DNA of 64,000 nt from Sorangium cellulosum So0157-2 (GTDB lineage: Bacteria > Myxococcota_A > Polyangia > Polyangiales > Polyangiaceae): positions 7,454,001 to 7,518,000 of the forward strand of contig NC_021658.1 in NCBI RefSeq assembly GCF_000418325.1, written 5' to 3'. Position 1 is the stretch's first letter; every line of letters begins with the position of its first letter. Positions 1 to 9,220 of this stretch are shown here, one piece after another. Under the pieces are notes generated by a model that was not told the origin of the DNA, searched no databases, and saw nothing but the letters and a program-made list of their open reading frames with translations. The translations under genes and the position numbers were made by a program.

Positions 1-2
1 TC

Positions 3-620
3 GTCATGGAGAACGCCGGCTGCTTCGCCGACGCGATCCCGCGCGAGCTCGACCCGGACCCGCGCTTCTCCGCGGAGAGCCTGGAGCGCGTCCACCACGC
101 CTTCATGGACGAGAAGCCCCCGGCCGACGGGCACCGGCGCAACGTGCTCACAGCGTCGCACACGTCGCTCGGCGTCGGGCTCGCCAAGGCCAAGGGGCTC
201 GACATCGCCTGCATGGCGCAGGAGTTCGTCGACGACTACGGGACGTACCAGCCGCTGCCCAAGCGGGCCAAGGTCGGCGAGGTGATCCGGGTGGCCGGCG
301 AGATCGACGCGCCCGCGAAGATCGCGGGCGTCGGGATCTCGCGGGTCGAGGCGGGCAAGCCGATCCCGCCGGAGAAGCTGCTCAAGATGGGCGGATACGC
401 GATCCCGTCCCCTTACGCGACGTTCTTCCCGAAGGGCTTCAAGACGCCTATTCCTCTTCAGGTGAACGGCAATCGATTCGACATCCAGGTCCCGCTGGAC
501 GACCGGAAGCGCCCCGGCCTCTACGGCGTCAGCGTCTGGGCGACGTTCCCCCCCTCCAACGAGCTCAAGATGGTCTCGCTCCGCACGATCGACGTCGGCG
601 GCAAGGGAGGCGGCCGGTGA
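3..620 (+). CDS. CAP-domain (SCP-like) protein, 5' end outside the window
   Basis: The reading frame is open to the window edge, so the true start lies upstream; the first Met in view is at position 6. The visible 204 residues begin with the C-terminal half of a CAP/SCP-like domain: a conserved His-Arg-x-Asn-Val-Leu segment (about residues 43-48), a Leu-Gly-Val-Gly-Leu-Ala strand and an Ala-Gln-Glu-Phe strand. CAP proteins are usually secreted; bacterial members have poorly known roles. After the domain come about 120 residues, probably beta-rich, that I cannot assign. The stop overlaps the GTG start of the next gene (GTGA), so the two are probably translated together. The signal peptide, if any, is not in view. 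Confidence 0.75.
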   Translation, partial: VMENAGCFADAIPRELDPDPRFSAESLERVHHAFMDEKPPADGHRRNVLTASHTSLGVGLAKAKGLDIACMAQEFVDDYGTYQPLPKRAKVGEVIRVAGEIDAPAKIAGVGISRVEAGKPIPPEKLLKMGGYAIPSPYATFFPKGFKTPIPLQVNGNRFDIQVPLDDRKRPGLYGVSVWATFPPSNELKMVSLRTIDVGGKGGGR

Positions 621-1807
621 ACCACAGCCGTCCCCCCGCGTCCTCGGCGTCGGAGGAGCTCGACGCGGTCAAGGTGCTCGATCACCTGGTCCGCCGCGCG
701 GTCTCGATGGGCGCGAGCGACATCCACGTCGAGCCGAAGCGCGACGGCATCCGCGTGCGTTACCGCGTCGACGGCGTGATGGTGGCGCAGGGGCAGATCC
801 CGATCGAGATCGCGCCCGCGCTCACCTCGCGCGTGAAGGTGCTCGCGCGGATGGACATGACCGAGCGGCGCCTGCCGCAGGACGGCCAGTTCAGCCTGGA
901 GCTGTACGGCCACCCGCTCATCCACCTGCGCGCCTCGACGTTCCCCGCGATCCACGGCGAGACGCTGGTGATGCGCGTGCTGCTCAGCCACCAGCTGATC
1001 CCGCTCGACAAGCTCGGGCTCTCGGAGGGCGACCTGCCGCGGGTCCAGGGGCTCGCGGACCGCGCCTCGGGGCTCATCGTCGTGTGCGGGCCGACCGGGT
1101 CCGGCAAGACGTCGACGCTCTACTCGCTGATCAAGGTGATGAAGACCAGCGAGCTCAGCATCGTGACCCTGGAGGACCCGATCGAGGTCGAGTTCGCCGA
1201 AATCACGCAGGGGCAGACCAACCCGAGGCAGGGCTTCACGTTCGCGACGGGCCTGCGCGCGATCCTGCGGCAGGACCCGGACGTGATCATGGTCGGCGAG
1301 ATGCGCGACCCCGAGACGGCGCAGATCGCGCTGCAGGCGAGCCTCACGGGGCACCTCGTGCTGTCGACGCTGCACACCTCGGACGCGGTCGACACGGTCG
1401 CGCGGCTCGTGGACCTCGGCGCGGAGTCGTGGATCGTGGCGAACGCCCTGCTGGCGGTGATCGCGCAGCGGCTCGTACGGCGGCTCTGCGAGGAGTGCGC
1501 GGAGACGTACGAGCTCGAGGGCGACGTGACCGGCGAGGAGGACGAGGTCCTCATCGAGAAGGGCACCGAGCTGAAGCGCGCCGTCGGGTGCCAGACGTGC
1601 CACCTGACGGGCTACCGGGGCCGGATCGGGCTGTTCGAGATGCTGGAGCTCGACGACGACCTGCGGGATCTCGTCAAGGCGCGGGCGGGGAAGCGCGCGT
1701 ACCGGGAGGCCGCGCGCAAGGTGGGGCTCGTCCCGCTCCGGGAGGCCGGGCTCACCCGGGTGAAGGAGGGCGTCACCTCCCTGGACGAGGTGCTCCGCGT
1801 GACGTGA
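617..1807 (+). CDS. Short GspE/PilB-family secretion/pilus ATPase
   Basis: Hexameric traffic ATPase of the type II secretion / type IV pilus family, acting at the cytoplasmic face of the inner membrane. Seen: Walker A GPTGSGKTS (about residues 157-165), Asp box, Walker B region with DPDVIMVGEMRDPETA, a His box (LSTLHT), and two CxxC pairs (CEEC and CQTC) forming the zinc-binding module typical of GspE/PilB. At 396 residues it lacks the N-terminal N1 domain that docks GspE/PilB (usually 500-570 residues) to its partner, so it may be a stand-alone or accessory ATPase. GTG start overlaps the upstream stop. No other secretion genes are visible on this side, so the machine it serves is unknown. 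Confidence 0.9.
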   Translation: MNHSRPPASSASEELDAVKVLDHLVRRAVSMGASDIHVEPKRDGIRVRYRVDGVMVAQGQIPIEIAPALTSRVKVLARMDMTERRLPQDGQFSLELYGHPLIHLRASTFPAIHGETLVMRVLLSHQLIPLDKLGLSEGDLPRVQGLADRASGLIVVCGPTGSGKTSTLYSLIKVMKTSELSIVTLEDPIEVEFAEITQGQTNPRQGFTFATGLRAILRQDPDVIMVGEMRDPETAQIALQASLTGHLVLSTLHTSDAVDTVARLVDLGAESWIVANALLAVIAQRLVRRLCEECAETYELEGDVTGEEDEVLIEKGTELKRAVGCQTCHLTGYRGRIGLFEMLELDDDLRDLVKARAGKRAYREAARKVGLVPLREAGLTRVKEGVTSLDEVLRVT

Positions 1808-1852
1808 CGCGCTTCTGACGCAGAGGTGACGTGACGCGCTTCTGACGCAGAG
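1799..1852. repeat. 27-bp perfect direct repeat, two tandem copies
   Basis: Two adjacent identical 27-bp units (1799-1825 and 1826-1852). The first unit begins inside the last codons of the ATPase gene and includes its TGA stop, so part of the gene's 3' end has been copied downstream. Seen directly in the sequence; origin by slippage or unequal crossover is inferred. Confidence 0.9.
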
Positions 1853-1853
1853 A

Positions 1854-1883
1854 GCGGCGCTCGCCTGACGCAGCGAGCGCCGC
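1854..1883. terminator. Hairpin between convergent genes
   Basis: Perfect 11-bp inverted repeat (arms 1854-1864 and 1873-1883, 8-nt loop) sitting between the ends of the ATPase gene and the beta-glucosidase gene. No T-run follows on either side, so it is a terminator candidate by position and stability only. Confidence 0.5.
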
Positions 1884-1886
1884 CGG

Positions 1887-3278
1887 TCAGGTGGCCTGCG
1901 AGGCGCCGTCGTCGACGGCGTTTTCGGCGATGACGCCCTTGTACCAGAGCGCGCTGTCCTTCGGGGTGCGGCGCTGCGTCTCGTAGTCCACCCAGACGAT
2001 GCCGAACCGCTGGGAGTAGCCGCGGTCCCACTCGTAGTTGTCCATCAGCGACCACACGAAGTACCCGGCGAGCGGCGCACCGGCGTCCATCGCGCGCCGC
2101 GCCGCGACGAAGTGATCGCGCAGGAACTTCAGCCGCTGCTCGTCCGGGATGCGGCCGTTCTTGTCCGGCCCGGTCGAGTAGGCCGCGCCGTTCTCCGTCA
2201 CGTAGAGCTTCGGCACCCCGTACTCCACGTGCAGCCGGATGAGCAGCCGCCGCAGGCCTTCCGGGTACACCTCCCAGTTCATCTCGGTCTGCTCGGACGC
2301 GGGGGCGACGTGCACCGTCCTCGGCAGGTTCTGCTCCTCGGGGATCTTGGTGCTCCGCAGCACCGCGCGGGAGTAGTAGTTGAGGCCGAGGAAGTCGCAC
2401 TGCGTCGCGATGATCTCGAGATCGCCCGGCTTGCACACGGTCAGCCCCTCCGGCGGGAGGTAGCCCAGCTCGATGTAGTCCGCGATCATGTCCGCCGGGT
2501 AGTGCCGGCCGTAGAGCGGATCGAGGAACCAGCGGCTGAAATACCCGTCGTAGTGGCGGGCCGCGTCGTAATCGGCGGCGCTCGGCGACGCGGGCATCGC
2601 GTAGTTCATGTTCAGCGTGATGCCCACCTCGGCGCCGGGGCTGTTCTTGCGCAGCACGGGCACCGCGAGGCCGTGCGAGAGCAGGAGGTGATGGCTCACC
2701 GTCAGCGCCTTGCCGAAATCGCGCATGCCCGGCGCGTGGATCCCCTTCTCGTAGCTGAGGAACGCCGTGCACCACGGCTCGTTGTGCGTGATCCACTTCT
2801 TGACGCGATCGCCGAGCTTCCGCGACACCACGTCGGCGAACTCCACGAACGCGTCGGCCGTCGAGCGGTGCAGCCAGCCCCCGACCTCGTCCTGGAGCAC
2901 CTGCGGCAGATCCCAGTGGAACAGCGTCGCGTACGGCTCGATCCCGGCCTCGAGCAGGCCGTCCACCAGCCGGCTGTAGAAGTCGAGCCCCTTCTGGTTC
3001 ACCGCGCCCCGGCCGTTCGGGAGGATGCGCGGCCACGCGATCGAGAACCTGTAGGCCATCAGGCCCAGGCTCTTCATCAGCGCGATGTCCTCAGGCCACC
3101 GGTGGTAGTGGTCGCACGCGACGTCGCCGTTGGTCCCGTCCGTGATCTGGCCGGGCGTCTTCGCGAAGCGATCCCAGATCGACTCGCTGCGCCCGTCTTC
3201 GCTCGTGGCACCCTCGATTTGATAGGAGGACGTCGCGGCCCCCCAGACGAACTTGTCGGGAAATCTCAGAGACGGCAT
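1887..3278 (-). CDS. bglA: GH1 family beta-glucosidase
   Basis: Glycoside hydrolase family 1 enzyme of 463 residues, the usual length, with no signal peptide, so cytoplasmic. Likely splits cellobiose or related beta-glucosides to glucose. Seen: N-terminal F.WG.ATS.YQ.EG motif, acid/base Glu167 in THNEPW, nucleophile Glu362 in YVTENG, and the aglycone/glycone-site FVWSLMDNYEW motif near residue 415. Last gene of the six-gene operon that starts with the binding protein at 9035; only 18 bp separate it from the upstream ATPase gene. An AGGAG lies 14 nt before the ATG, further than usual. Substrate is inferred from family and context; phospho-sugar specificity is unlikely because no PTS gene is nearby. 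Confidence 0.95.
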   Translation of the reverse strand: MPSLRFPDKFVWGAATSSYQIEGATSEDGRSESIWDRFAKTPGQITDGTNGDVACDHYHRWPEDIALMKSLGLMAYRFSIAWPRILPNGRGAVNQKGLDFYSRLVDGLLEAGIEPYATLFHWDLPQVLQDEVGGWLHRSTADAFVEFADVVSRKLGDRVKKWITHNEPWCTAFLSYEKGIHAPGMRDFGKALTVSHHLLLSHGLAVPVLRKNSPGAEVGITLNMNYAMPASPSAADYDAARHYDGYFSRWFLDPLYGRHYPADMIADYIELGYLPPEGLTVCKPGDLEIIATQCDFLGLNYYSRAVLRSTKIPEEQNLPRTVHVAPASEQTEMNWEVYPEGLRRLLIRLHVEYGVPKLYVTENGAAYSTGPDKNGRIPDEQRLKFLRDHFVAARRAMDAGAPLAGYFVWSLMDNYEWDRGYSQRFGIVWVDYETQRRTPKDSALWYKGVIAENAVDDGASQAT

Positions 3279-3296
3279 GTTGTGTTGTGATTCTCC

Positions 3297-4352
3297 TCAG
3301 ACAGGCACGGCCTCGACGGAGGCGGGCACCGCGCGGTCGTAGTGCGCGGAGGGCGCGACCGAGCCGGGCGAGTAGAGGTGGCAGCGGACCCAGTGCCCCG
3401 ACCCGACGTCGACGGCGGCCGGCATGGCCTCCCGGCACGTGTTCATCACGCTCGGGCAGCGATCGGCGAACGGGCACCCCGGCGGCGGGTTGATGAGCTT
3501 CGGCGCGCCGGAGCGGGCCGGGAGCTCGCTGCGGATCGAGCCGTTCGGGTCCGGCACCGCCGAGAGCAGGAGCTTCGTGTACGGGTGCGCCGGCTGCTGC
3601 ATCAGCTCCTCGCTGGGCGCGCCCTCCACGATGTGGCCGGCGTACATCACCATCGTGCGATCCGCGACGTAGCGCGCGCTCGCGATGTCGTGCGTGATGT
3701 AGAGGTACGAGATGCCGCGCTCTTCCTTGAGGCGCTCCATCAGGTTGAGGACGCCCATGCGGATCGAGACGTCGAGCATCGAGATCGGCTCGTCCGCGAG
3801 GATCACGCTCGGGTCCACGGCGAGCGCGCGGGCGATCGCGACGCGCTGCCGCTGGCCGCCCGAGAGCTGGTACGGGAACTTGGCCGCGACCTCCGCCGGC
3901 GGGTTCAGATCGACCGTCTTGAGCAGCGCGTGCACCTTCTCCCGGAGGATCGCGGCGTTCGGCGCCTTGTTGTGGAGCAGGAGCGGCCGCTCCAGGTGGT
4001 AGCCGATCGTGTGCACCGGGTTCAGCGAGCCGAACGGATCCTGGAAGATCATCTGCACCTGCCCGCGGTAGGCGAGCGAGGCGCGGTTCGGCTCCTCCTT
4101 CAGCACGTCGCGACCCTTGAACAGGATCTGCCCGGCGCTCGGGGGCATCAGCCGCGCGAGCAGCCGCGCGATGGTGCTCTTGCCGCTGCCCGACTCCCCG
4201 ACCAGCGCGATGACCTCGCGCTCGGCCAGCGAGAACGAGGCGTCGTGCAGCGCCCGGAGCTGCTGCGTGCGCAGCCCGCCGCCGACGGGGAAGAACTTGG
4301 CGAGGCGCACCACGTCGAGGACAGGCGAGACATAAGGTTGCGTCATCGTCAT
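3297..4352 (-). CDS. ABC transporter ATPase, OppF/DppF type
   Basis: Second ATP-binding subunit of a peptide/oligosaccharide-type ABC importer, 351 residues. Seen: Walker [10 protein letters not shown], signature LSGGQRQRVAIA, Walker B VILADEPISMLD, switch His in YITHD, and the C-terminal oligopeptide-transporter extension with the Cys pattern CPFADRCP...C that is common in OppD/OppF. Start at 4352 chosen; an in-frame ATG two codons later (4346) is equally possible. Lies 2 bp after the OppD-like gene, so the two are co-translated and should form a heterodimer under the OppB/OppC permease. Confidence 0.93.
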   Translation of the reverse strand: MTMTQPYVSPVLDVVRLAKFFPVGGGLRTQQLRALHDASFSLAEREVIALVGESGSGKSTIARLLARLMPPSAGQILFKGRDVLKEEPNRASLAYRGQVQMIFQDPFGSLNPVHTIGYHLERPLLLHNKAPNAAILREKVHALLKTVDLNPPAEVAAKFPYQLSGGQRQRVAIARALAVDPSVILADEPISMLDVSIRMGVLNLMERLKEERGISYLYITHDIASARYVADRTMVMYAGHIVEGAPSEELMQQPAHPYTKLLLSAVPDPNGSIRSELPARSGAPKLINPPPGCPFADRCPSVMNTCREAMPAAVDVGSGHWVRCHLYSPGSVAPSAHYDRAVPASVEAVPV

Positions 4353-4354
4353 CG

Positions 4355-5314
4355 TCAGTAGAGGTGGCAGGCGCCGCGGTGCTCGGGCGCGATTTCACGG
4401 AGGACGGGCAGCTCGTTCTGGCAGGTCGCGAAGGCCTGCGGACACCGGGGGTGGAAGCGGCAGCCGGGCGGCGGGTTGCGCATGTCCGGCGGCGAGCCCG
4501 GGATGCCCTGCAGCTTGCGGCGCGGCCCGCGGACCGAGGGGAACGACCCGAGGAGCCCCTGCGTGTACGGGTGCTTCGGATCGCTGAACAGGTCCTTGGC
4601 GCGGGCCGTCTCCGCGAGCTTGCCCGCGTAGAGGATGGCGATGCGCGTGGAGAACTCGGCGATGAGCGAGAGGTCGTGCGTGATGAAGAGGATCGAGAAG
4701 CCCAGCCGGTCCTTGAGGTCGGCGATCTGCTGCAGGATCTCCTTCTGAACGACCACGTCGAGCGCCGTCGTGGGCTCGTCCATGATGAGGAACGGCGGCT
4801 TGAGCGCCATGGCGATGGCGATCACCACGCGCTGGCGCATGCCGCCCGACAGCTGGTGCGGGTAGCTCGACAGGCGCGACGTGTCGATGTTCACGAGCTT
4901 GAGCAGCGCGGCCGCGCGCTCCATCGCCTGCGCCGGGGTCACGCCGTCGTGCGCGATGATGGGATCCGCGATCTGCTCGCCGATCGTCAGCACCGGGTTG
5001 AGCGCGGTCATCGCGCTCTGGAACACGAGCGCCATCTTCCGCCAGCGGAAGGCGCGGAGCTGGTCCTCGGTCATGGACAGGACGTCCTGCCCGGCGAAGA
5101 GCACGCGTCCGCCCGTGATGACCGCCGGCGGGCGGAGCAGCCGCATGATGGCCATCGCCACCGTCGACTTGCCGCTGCCCGACTCGCCGGCGAGGCCGAG
5201 CACCTCGCCCGGGGCGATATCGAACGAGACGTTGTCGACCGCGCAGACCGGACCCGTCGGGGTCATGAACTCGACCCGCAGGTCCTGAACCGAGAGAATC
5301 GGACTAGGCGCCAT
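4355..5314 (-). CDS. ABC transporter ATPase, OppD/DppD type
   Basis: First ATP-binding subunit, 319 residues. Seen: Walker [10 protein letters not shown], signature [12 protein letters not shown], Walker [18 protein letters not shown] switch, and the C-terminal [14 protein letters not shown] cysteine motif. Its start overlaps the end of the permease gene by 11 bp, a sign of translational coupling. Family members energise import of di/oligopeptides, nickel or, in cellulolytic and thermophilic organisms, beta-glucan oligosaccharides; the linked beta-glucosidase favours the last. Confidence 0.93.
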   Translation of the reverse strand: MAPSPILSVQDLRVEFMTPTGPVCAVDNVSFDIAPGEVLGLAGESGSGKSTVAMAIMRLLRPPAVITGGRVLFAGQDVLSMTEDQLRAFRWRKMALVFQSAMTALNPVLTIGEQIADPIIAHDGVTPAQAMERAAALLKLVNIDTSRLSSYPHQLSGGMRQRVVIAIAMALKPPFLIMDEPTTALDVVVQKEILQQIADLKDRLGFSILFITHDLSLIAEFSTRIAILYAGKLAETARAKDLFSDPKHPYTQGLLGSFPSVRGPRRKLQGIPGSPPDMRNPPPGCRFHPRCPQAFATCQNELPVLREIAPEHRGACHLY

Positions 5315-6260
5315 GAGCCCTCACCACCGGCGTTGACGGACCAGCCGCGACCTTGCGGCTCTTGAGCATACGCGACCAGGCCCCCTCCGCGCGGAGCCGC
5401 GGATTCGAGATCTCGTCGATGGCATAGTTGATCAGGGTGAGCGCGAACCCGACGAGCGCGACGCACACGCCGGTGGGCACGATGGTCCACCAGGCGCCCG
5501 TGAGGAGCGCGGCGTTGTTGCTCGCCCAGTAGAGGTTCGTCCCCCACGTGATGGCGCTCAGGTCGCCGAGCCCGAGGAACTCCAGGCCGACCTGCGCGCC
5601 GATCGCGTAGATCGTTGCGCCGATGAAGCCGGACATGAGGAGCGACGTCATGTTCGGCAAGATCTCGAGGAAGATGATGCGCGCGCTGCCCTCGCCGCTC
5701 ACGAGGGCCGCGGAGACGAAGTCCTTGTCGCGCAGCGCGAGCACCTGCGCCCGGAGCACGCGCGCGTTCCACGCCCAGCCCGTAAGGACGAGGACGAACA
5801 GGATCGTCAGCGGCCCGGCCGGCAGGTAGGCCGCGATGACCACGGCCATCGGCAGGCCGGGGATGATCAGGAACACGTTCGTGAGCAGCGAGAGCACGTT
5901 GTCGACCCAGCCGCCGAAGTAGCCTCCGGCCATGCCGATCACCGCGCCGATCGCCATCACGGCGAAGCCGGTGGCGAAGCCGACGGCCAGCGAGGTCCGC
6001 GCGCCGACGATCGTCTGCGCGAGCACGTCCTGGCCCTGGCCCGTCGTGCCGAAGAGGTGCTCGGCCGAGGGCGCCTCGTGCGGCATGCCCACGAACGCGT
6101 GCGGATCCTGGCGCACGAACGTGGGGCCGAGCAGCGAGACGAGCAGGAAGAAGAGCACGATGAGCGTGCCCACCATCGCCTTGCGGTTCGAGAGGAGGAG
6201 GCGGAACCACCCCGCCGCGCGGGAGACACCGCCCCCGCTATTGCTTTGTTGCGCAGCCAT
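5304..6260 (-). CDS. ABC transporter permease, OppC/DppC type
   Basis: Inner-membrane permease subunit, 318 residues. Seen: a first membrane helix near residues 30-50 (MVGTLIVLFFLLVSLLGPTF) followed by a periplasmic loop with the OppC-type HLFGTTGQGQDV motif, then several membrane spans; the EAA-like coupling loop lies around residues 170-200 (ALVSGEGSARIIFLEILPN). Sits 21 bp after the OppB-like gene. It should pair with it as the heterodimeric channel; the N-terminal helix plus conserved DxxGRD-like segment separates OppC from OppB. Confidence 0.92.
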   Translation of the reverse strand: MAAQQSNSGGGVSRAAGWFRLLLSNRKAMVGTLIVLFFLLVSLLGPTFVRQDPHAFVGMPHEAPSAEHLFGTTGQGQDVLAQTIVGARTSLAVGFATGFAVMAIGAVIGMAGGYFGGWVDNVLSLLTNVFLIIPGLPMAVVIAAYLPAGPLTILFVLVLTGWAWNARVLRAQVLALRDKDFVSAALVSGEGSARIIFLEILPNMTSLLMSGFIGATIYAIGAQVGLEFLGLGDLSAITWGTNLYWASNNAALLTGAWWTIVPTGVCVALVGFALTLINYAIDEISNPRLRAEGAWSRMLKSRKVAAGPSTPVVRAHGA

Positions 6261-6281
6261 CGCTTCTCCTGGAGCCAGACC

Positions 6282-7259
6282 TCAGCGCGCGCGGGCGCGG
6301 GGGTCAAGGAAGACGTAGATGATGTCGACCAGGAAATTCGCCCCCAGCACGGCGAACGTGATGGTGAGGAAGATCCCCTGCATGAGCGGGTAATCCTGGT
6401 TACGGACCGCCTGGATGAGCAGGTAGCCCTGCCCCGGGTACGAGAAGACGATCTCGGTGAGGAGCGAGCCGGCGAGCACGAACCCGAGCGCCATGCCGAA
6501 GCCGGTCACGTTGGGCAGGAGGGCGTTCCGCGCGGCGTAGGTGAACATGACCCGCCACTGCGAGAGCCCCTTGGCCTGGGCCATCGTGATGTACTCCTCG
6601 GACAGCACGGTGACCATCGCGCTGCGCATGCCGAGCATCCAGCCGCCGATGGTGGCGACGACGATCGACAGGCCGGGCAGGACCATGTGCGACAGCACGC
6701 TCCCGATGAACTCCAGGCTCCACTCGGGCGAGAGCGTGTCGCTGTAGGCGTGGCGCAGCGGGAAGAGCCCGAGCACGAAGCCGAGGATGTAGAGCGACAC
6801 CATCGCGAGCCAGAAGTACGGGAACGCGCCGAGGAACATCAGGACGGGCGGCATCACCGAGTCGAGCAGGCCGCCCCGCTTCCACGTCGCGATGATGCCG
6901 AGCAGCGTCCCCAGGCCGAAGCTGATGATCACGGCGGCGCCCGACAGGAGCAGCGTCCAGCCGAGCCCCGTCGCGATCACCTCCGTCACCTTCGCGGGGA
7001 AGTGCGCGACGGAGGTGCCGAGATCGCCCGTCAGGGTGTGGCCCAGGTAGGTGATGTACTGCTTGTAGAGCGGCTCCCCCGTGAACCCGAACGCCTTCCG
7101 CAGCGCGTCGATCGCCTCCGGCTGGAGCTGGCCGCGGAAGCGCGCGAACATCGCCGAGGCGGGATCGCCCGGCATGAGCCGCGGGATGATGAAGTTCAGG
7201 GTGAGCGAGGCCCACGCCGCGATGAAATACAAGCCCAGCTGTCGAAGAAGGTAACGCAC
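6282..7259 (-). CDS. ABC transporter permease, OppB/DppB type
   Basis: Inner-membrane permease subunit, 325 residues. Seen: an N-terminal helix followed by the family motif FIIPRLMPGDPAS, hydrophobic spans through the rest, and the coupling loop YITMAQAKGLSQWRVMFTYA with the downstream RNALLPNVT typical of OppB. Gap of 48 bp to the binding-protein gene upstream. Expected to form the substrate channel with the OppC-like subunit. Confidence 0.93.
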   Translation of the reverse strand: MRYLLRQLGLYFIAAWASLTLNFIIPRLMPGDPASAMFARFRGQLQPEAIDALRKAFGFTGEPLYKQYITYLGHTLTGDLGTSVAHFPAKVTEVIATGLGWTLLLSGAAVIISFGLGTLLGIIATWKRGGLLDSVMPPVLMFLGAFPYFWLAMVSLYILGFVLGLFPLRHAYSDTLSPEWSLEFIGSVLSHMVLPGLSIVVATIGGWMLGMRSAMVTVLSEEYITMAQAKGLSQWRVMFTYAARNALLPNVTGFGMALGFVLAGSLLTEIVFSYPGQGYLLIQAVRNQDYPLMQGIFLTITFAVLGANFLVDIIYVFLDPRARAR

Positions 7260-7307
7260 AGAAGCTCTCTCTTCTAACCTGCTCTCCGGATCAGATCACG
7301 CCCGACG

Positions 7308-9035
7308 TCACTTCGGCTTGAGCTCGGTGAGGACGAGCAGGTACTCGGGCGGGTTGTTGGGCGACAGCTTCGCGTACGGGTTCTCCTTGCTGGGGAACCC
7401 GGTGAAGCGGCGGGTGTTGAACTCGCCCCACGACGGCCCGGGGAACAGCGGGACCGAGGGCGCCGTCTCGGAGAAGATCTCCTGGAGCTGCTCGAGCAGC
7501 TTCTTCTGCTCCGCGGGATCCGTGGCGGCCTCGAACGCCTCGAAGAGGCCGTCCGCCTGCTTGGCGCCGAACCGGTGCCAGTTGCGCGCCGACGACTCGC
7601 CGACCGGCTTCACGGTCGCGGAGCCGAGGAGGTCGCGGTAGAAGTTGTACGGCGTCGGCTCCTCGTTCGACCAGCCCATCGACAGGTCGAAGGTGCCCTT
7701 CTGGAGCGCCTCGAAGAACGCGCTGAAGTCGTACGTCTTCAGCGTGGCCTCGACGCCGATCTGCTTCACCTGCTGCGTGACGATCTGCGCCGCGCGCACC
7801 CAGTCGGACCAGCCCGTGACGACGTTGATGTCGAAGCGCAGCGGCTTGCCGTCCTTCGCGCGGATGCCGTCGGCGCCCTTGGCGTAGCCCGCCTCGTCGA
7901 GGATCTGGTTCGCCTTGGCCACGTTGAACTTCACCCAGTCGCCGCCCTCGACGACCTTCTGGCTGCGCCAGCGCTCGTGCGCGTCGCTGAGCGCCGTCGC
8001 GTCCGCCGGCCGCGTGTAGTTGTTCATCGCGACCTTGACGATCTGCTCGCGGTCGAGCGACATGCTGATCGCCTTGCGCACCCGCACGTCGTCGAGCGGC
8101 TTCTTCGTCGTGTTCGTGTAGACGAACACGGTGCTGCCGACGAGGGGGAACCAGTAGTGGTGATTCGTCGGATCCTTGCCGACGTAGACCTTCTCGATCT
8201 CCGGGACGAAGTTGCCGGCCCAGTCGACCTCGCCGTTCAGGAGCGCCAGGTTCGCCTGGTCGTTGCCCGGATAGGCCGGGAAGCGGAGCCCCTTGATCGC
8301 GGGCTTGCCCTGCTGCCAGTAGTTCGGATTACGACCGAGCTCGTAAATCTGGTTCTGGAAGTTCTTCACCTCGGTGAAGGGCCCCGTCGCGACCGGGTTC
8401 TCGTTCGTGAAGGTGACCGGATCGGCCACGTCCTTCCACTTGTGCTCCGGCACGATCGGCTGGTGCCCGAGGAAGACGAGCCCGGGGACGTACGGCCGCG
8501 TGAGCGAGAACTCGACCGCCGCGTCGCCCTTGGCCTCAACCGCGGTCAGCCACTTCCAGACGCCCTGCAGGTCGAGGGCGGCGTGCTTCTTCAGGAGCCC
8601 GAAGGTGAAGGCGACGTCCTTCGCCGTGAACGGTTGGCCGTCGGACCACTTCACGCCGGGGCGAATCGTGAAGGTGAGCGTCTTGTTCCCGTTGCTCCAC
8701 TCGTATTTCGAGGCGAGCCAGGGGGTGAACTCGCCCTTCATCGTGTTGTAAACGAGGAGCGGCTCGTAGATGCCAGCGACGGTTGGCCAGCGAACGTTGC
8801 CTGGGGCCAGCAGAGGATTGAAGTTGCGCACCCACGACGCTTGCTGCTCAATCGAGACGGTCAGGAAGGTGTCCGCCGTGGGGTTCTTGACGGCCCCGGG
8901 AGCTGTCGGGGCGGTGCCCGCGCCGCCCGCGGGGTCCTTCTTCGCGTCGGGCTTCGTGCAACCTGCCGCGGCGCCGACCGAAAGAAGCAGCGCCGAGAGA
9001 ACCAACGTTCGACGCGGCAACAACCAGTTCCTCAT
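7308..9035 (-). CDS. Family-5 extracellular solute-binding lipoprotein of the ABC importer
   Basis: Substrate-binding protein of 575 residues, family SBP_bac_5 (OppA/DppA/cellobiose-binding type), anchored outside the inner membrane as a lipoprotein: signal sequence MRNWLLPRRTLVLSALLL and lipobox ending AAAGC, then a Pro/Gly/Ala linker. The ATG at 9035 is preferred over longer readings because AGGAG stands just before it and the signal peptide begins there. Body shows family features such as FTIRPGVKWSDGQPFTAKDV and the DVRVRKAISMSLDR segment. First gene of the operon. The substrate cannot be read directly; the beta-glucosidase at the end of the operon suggests cello-oligosaccharides or other beta-glucosides rather than peptides. 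Confidence 0.92.
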   Translation of the reverse strand: MRNWLLPRRTLVLSALLLSVGAAAGCTKPDAKKDPAGGAGTAPTAPGAVKNPTADTFLTVSIEQQASWVRNFNPLLAPGNVRWPTVAGIYEPLLVYNTMKGEFTPWLASKYEWSNGNKTLTFTIRPGVKWSDGQPFTAKDVAFTFGLLKKHAALDLQGVWKWLTAVEAKGDAAVEFSLTRPYVPGLVFLGHQPIVPEHKWKDVADPVTFTNENPVATGPFTEVKNFQNQIYELGRNPNYWQQGKPAIKGLRFPAYPGNDQANLALLNGEVDWAGNFVPEIEKVYVGKDPTNHHYWFPLVGSTVFVYTNTTKKPLDDVRVRKAISMSLDREQIVKVAMNNYTRPADATALSDAHERWRSQKVVEGGDWVKFNVAKANQILDEAGYAKGADGIRAKDGKPLRFDINVVTGWSDWVRAAQIVTQQVKQIGVEATLKTYDFSAFFEALQKGTFDLSMGWSNEEPTPYNFYRDLLGSATVKPVGESSARNWHRFGAKQADGLFEAFEAATDPAEQKKLLEQLQEIFSETAPSVPLFPGPSWGEFNTRRFTGFPSKENPYAKLSPNNPPEYLLVLTELKPK

Positions 9036-9190
9036 GAGAATGCTCCTCGCGGGGCCCTCGTGGACACGCCCGAGCGCCCACCGTCCCTCTCCCACTCAAC
9101 TGATCTTCCTGGAAGCCGCCACGTGACCCAGCGACTCGCCGGACCCCTTCACTGCGACGCAGCGCACCATACCGGCATCCAGCCGTCGGC

Positions 9191-9220
9191 ACTGTAGCCG
9201 TCTTCGCACAGCAGTGTCAA
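9191..9220 (-). promoter_or_regulatory. Sigma70-type promoter of the transporter/beta-glucosidase operon
   Basis: On the minus strand TTGACA (9215-9220), an 18-bp spacer and TACAGT (9191-9196). Predicted start about 9184, leaving a leader of about 150 nt before the ATG at 9035. No clear LacI-type operator palindrome seen next to it. Confidence 0.6.
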
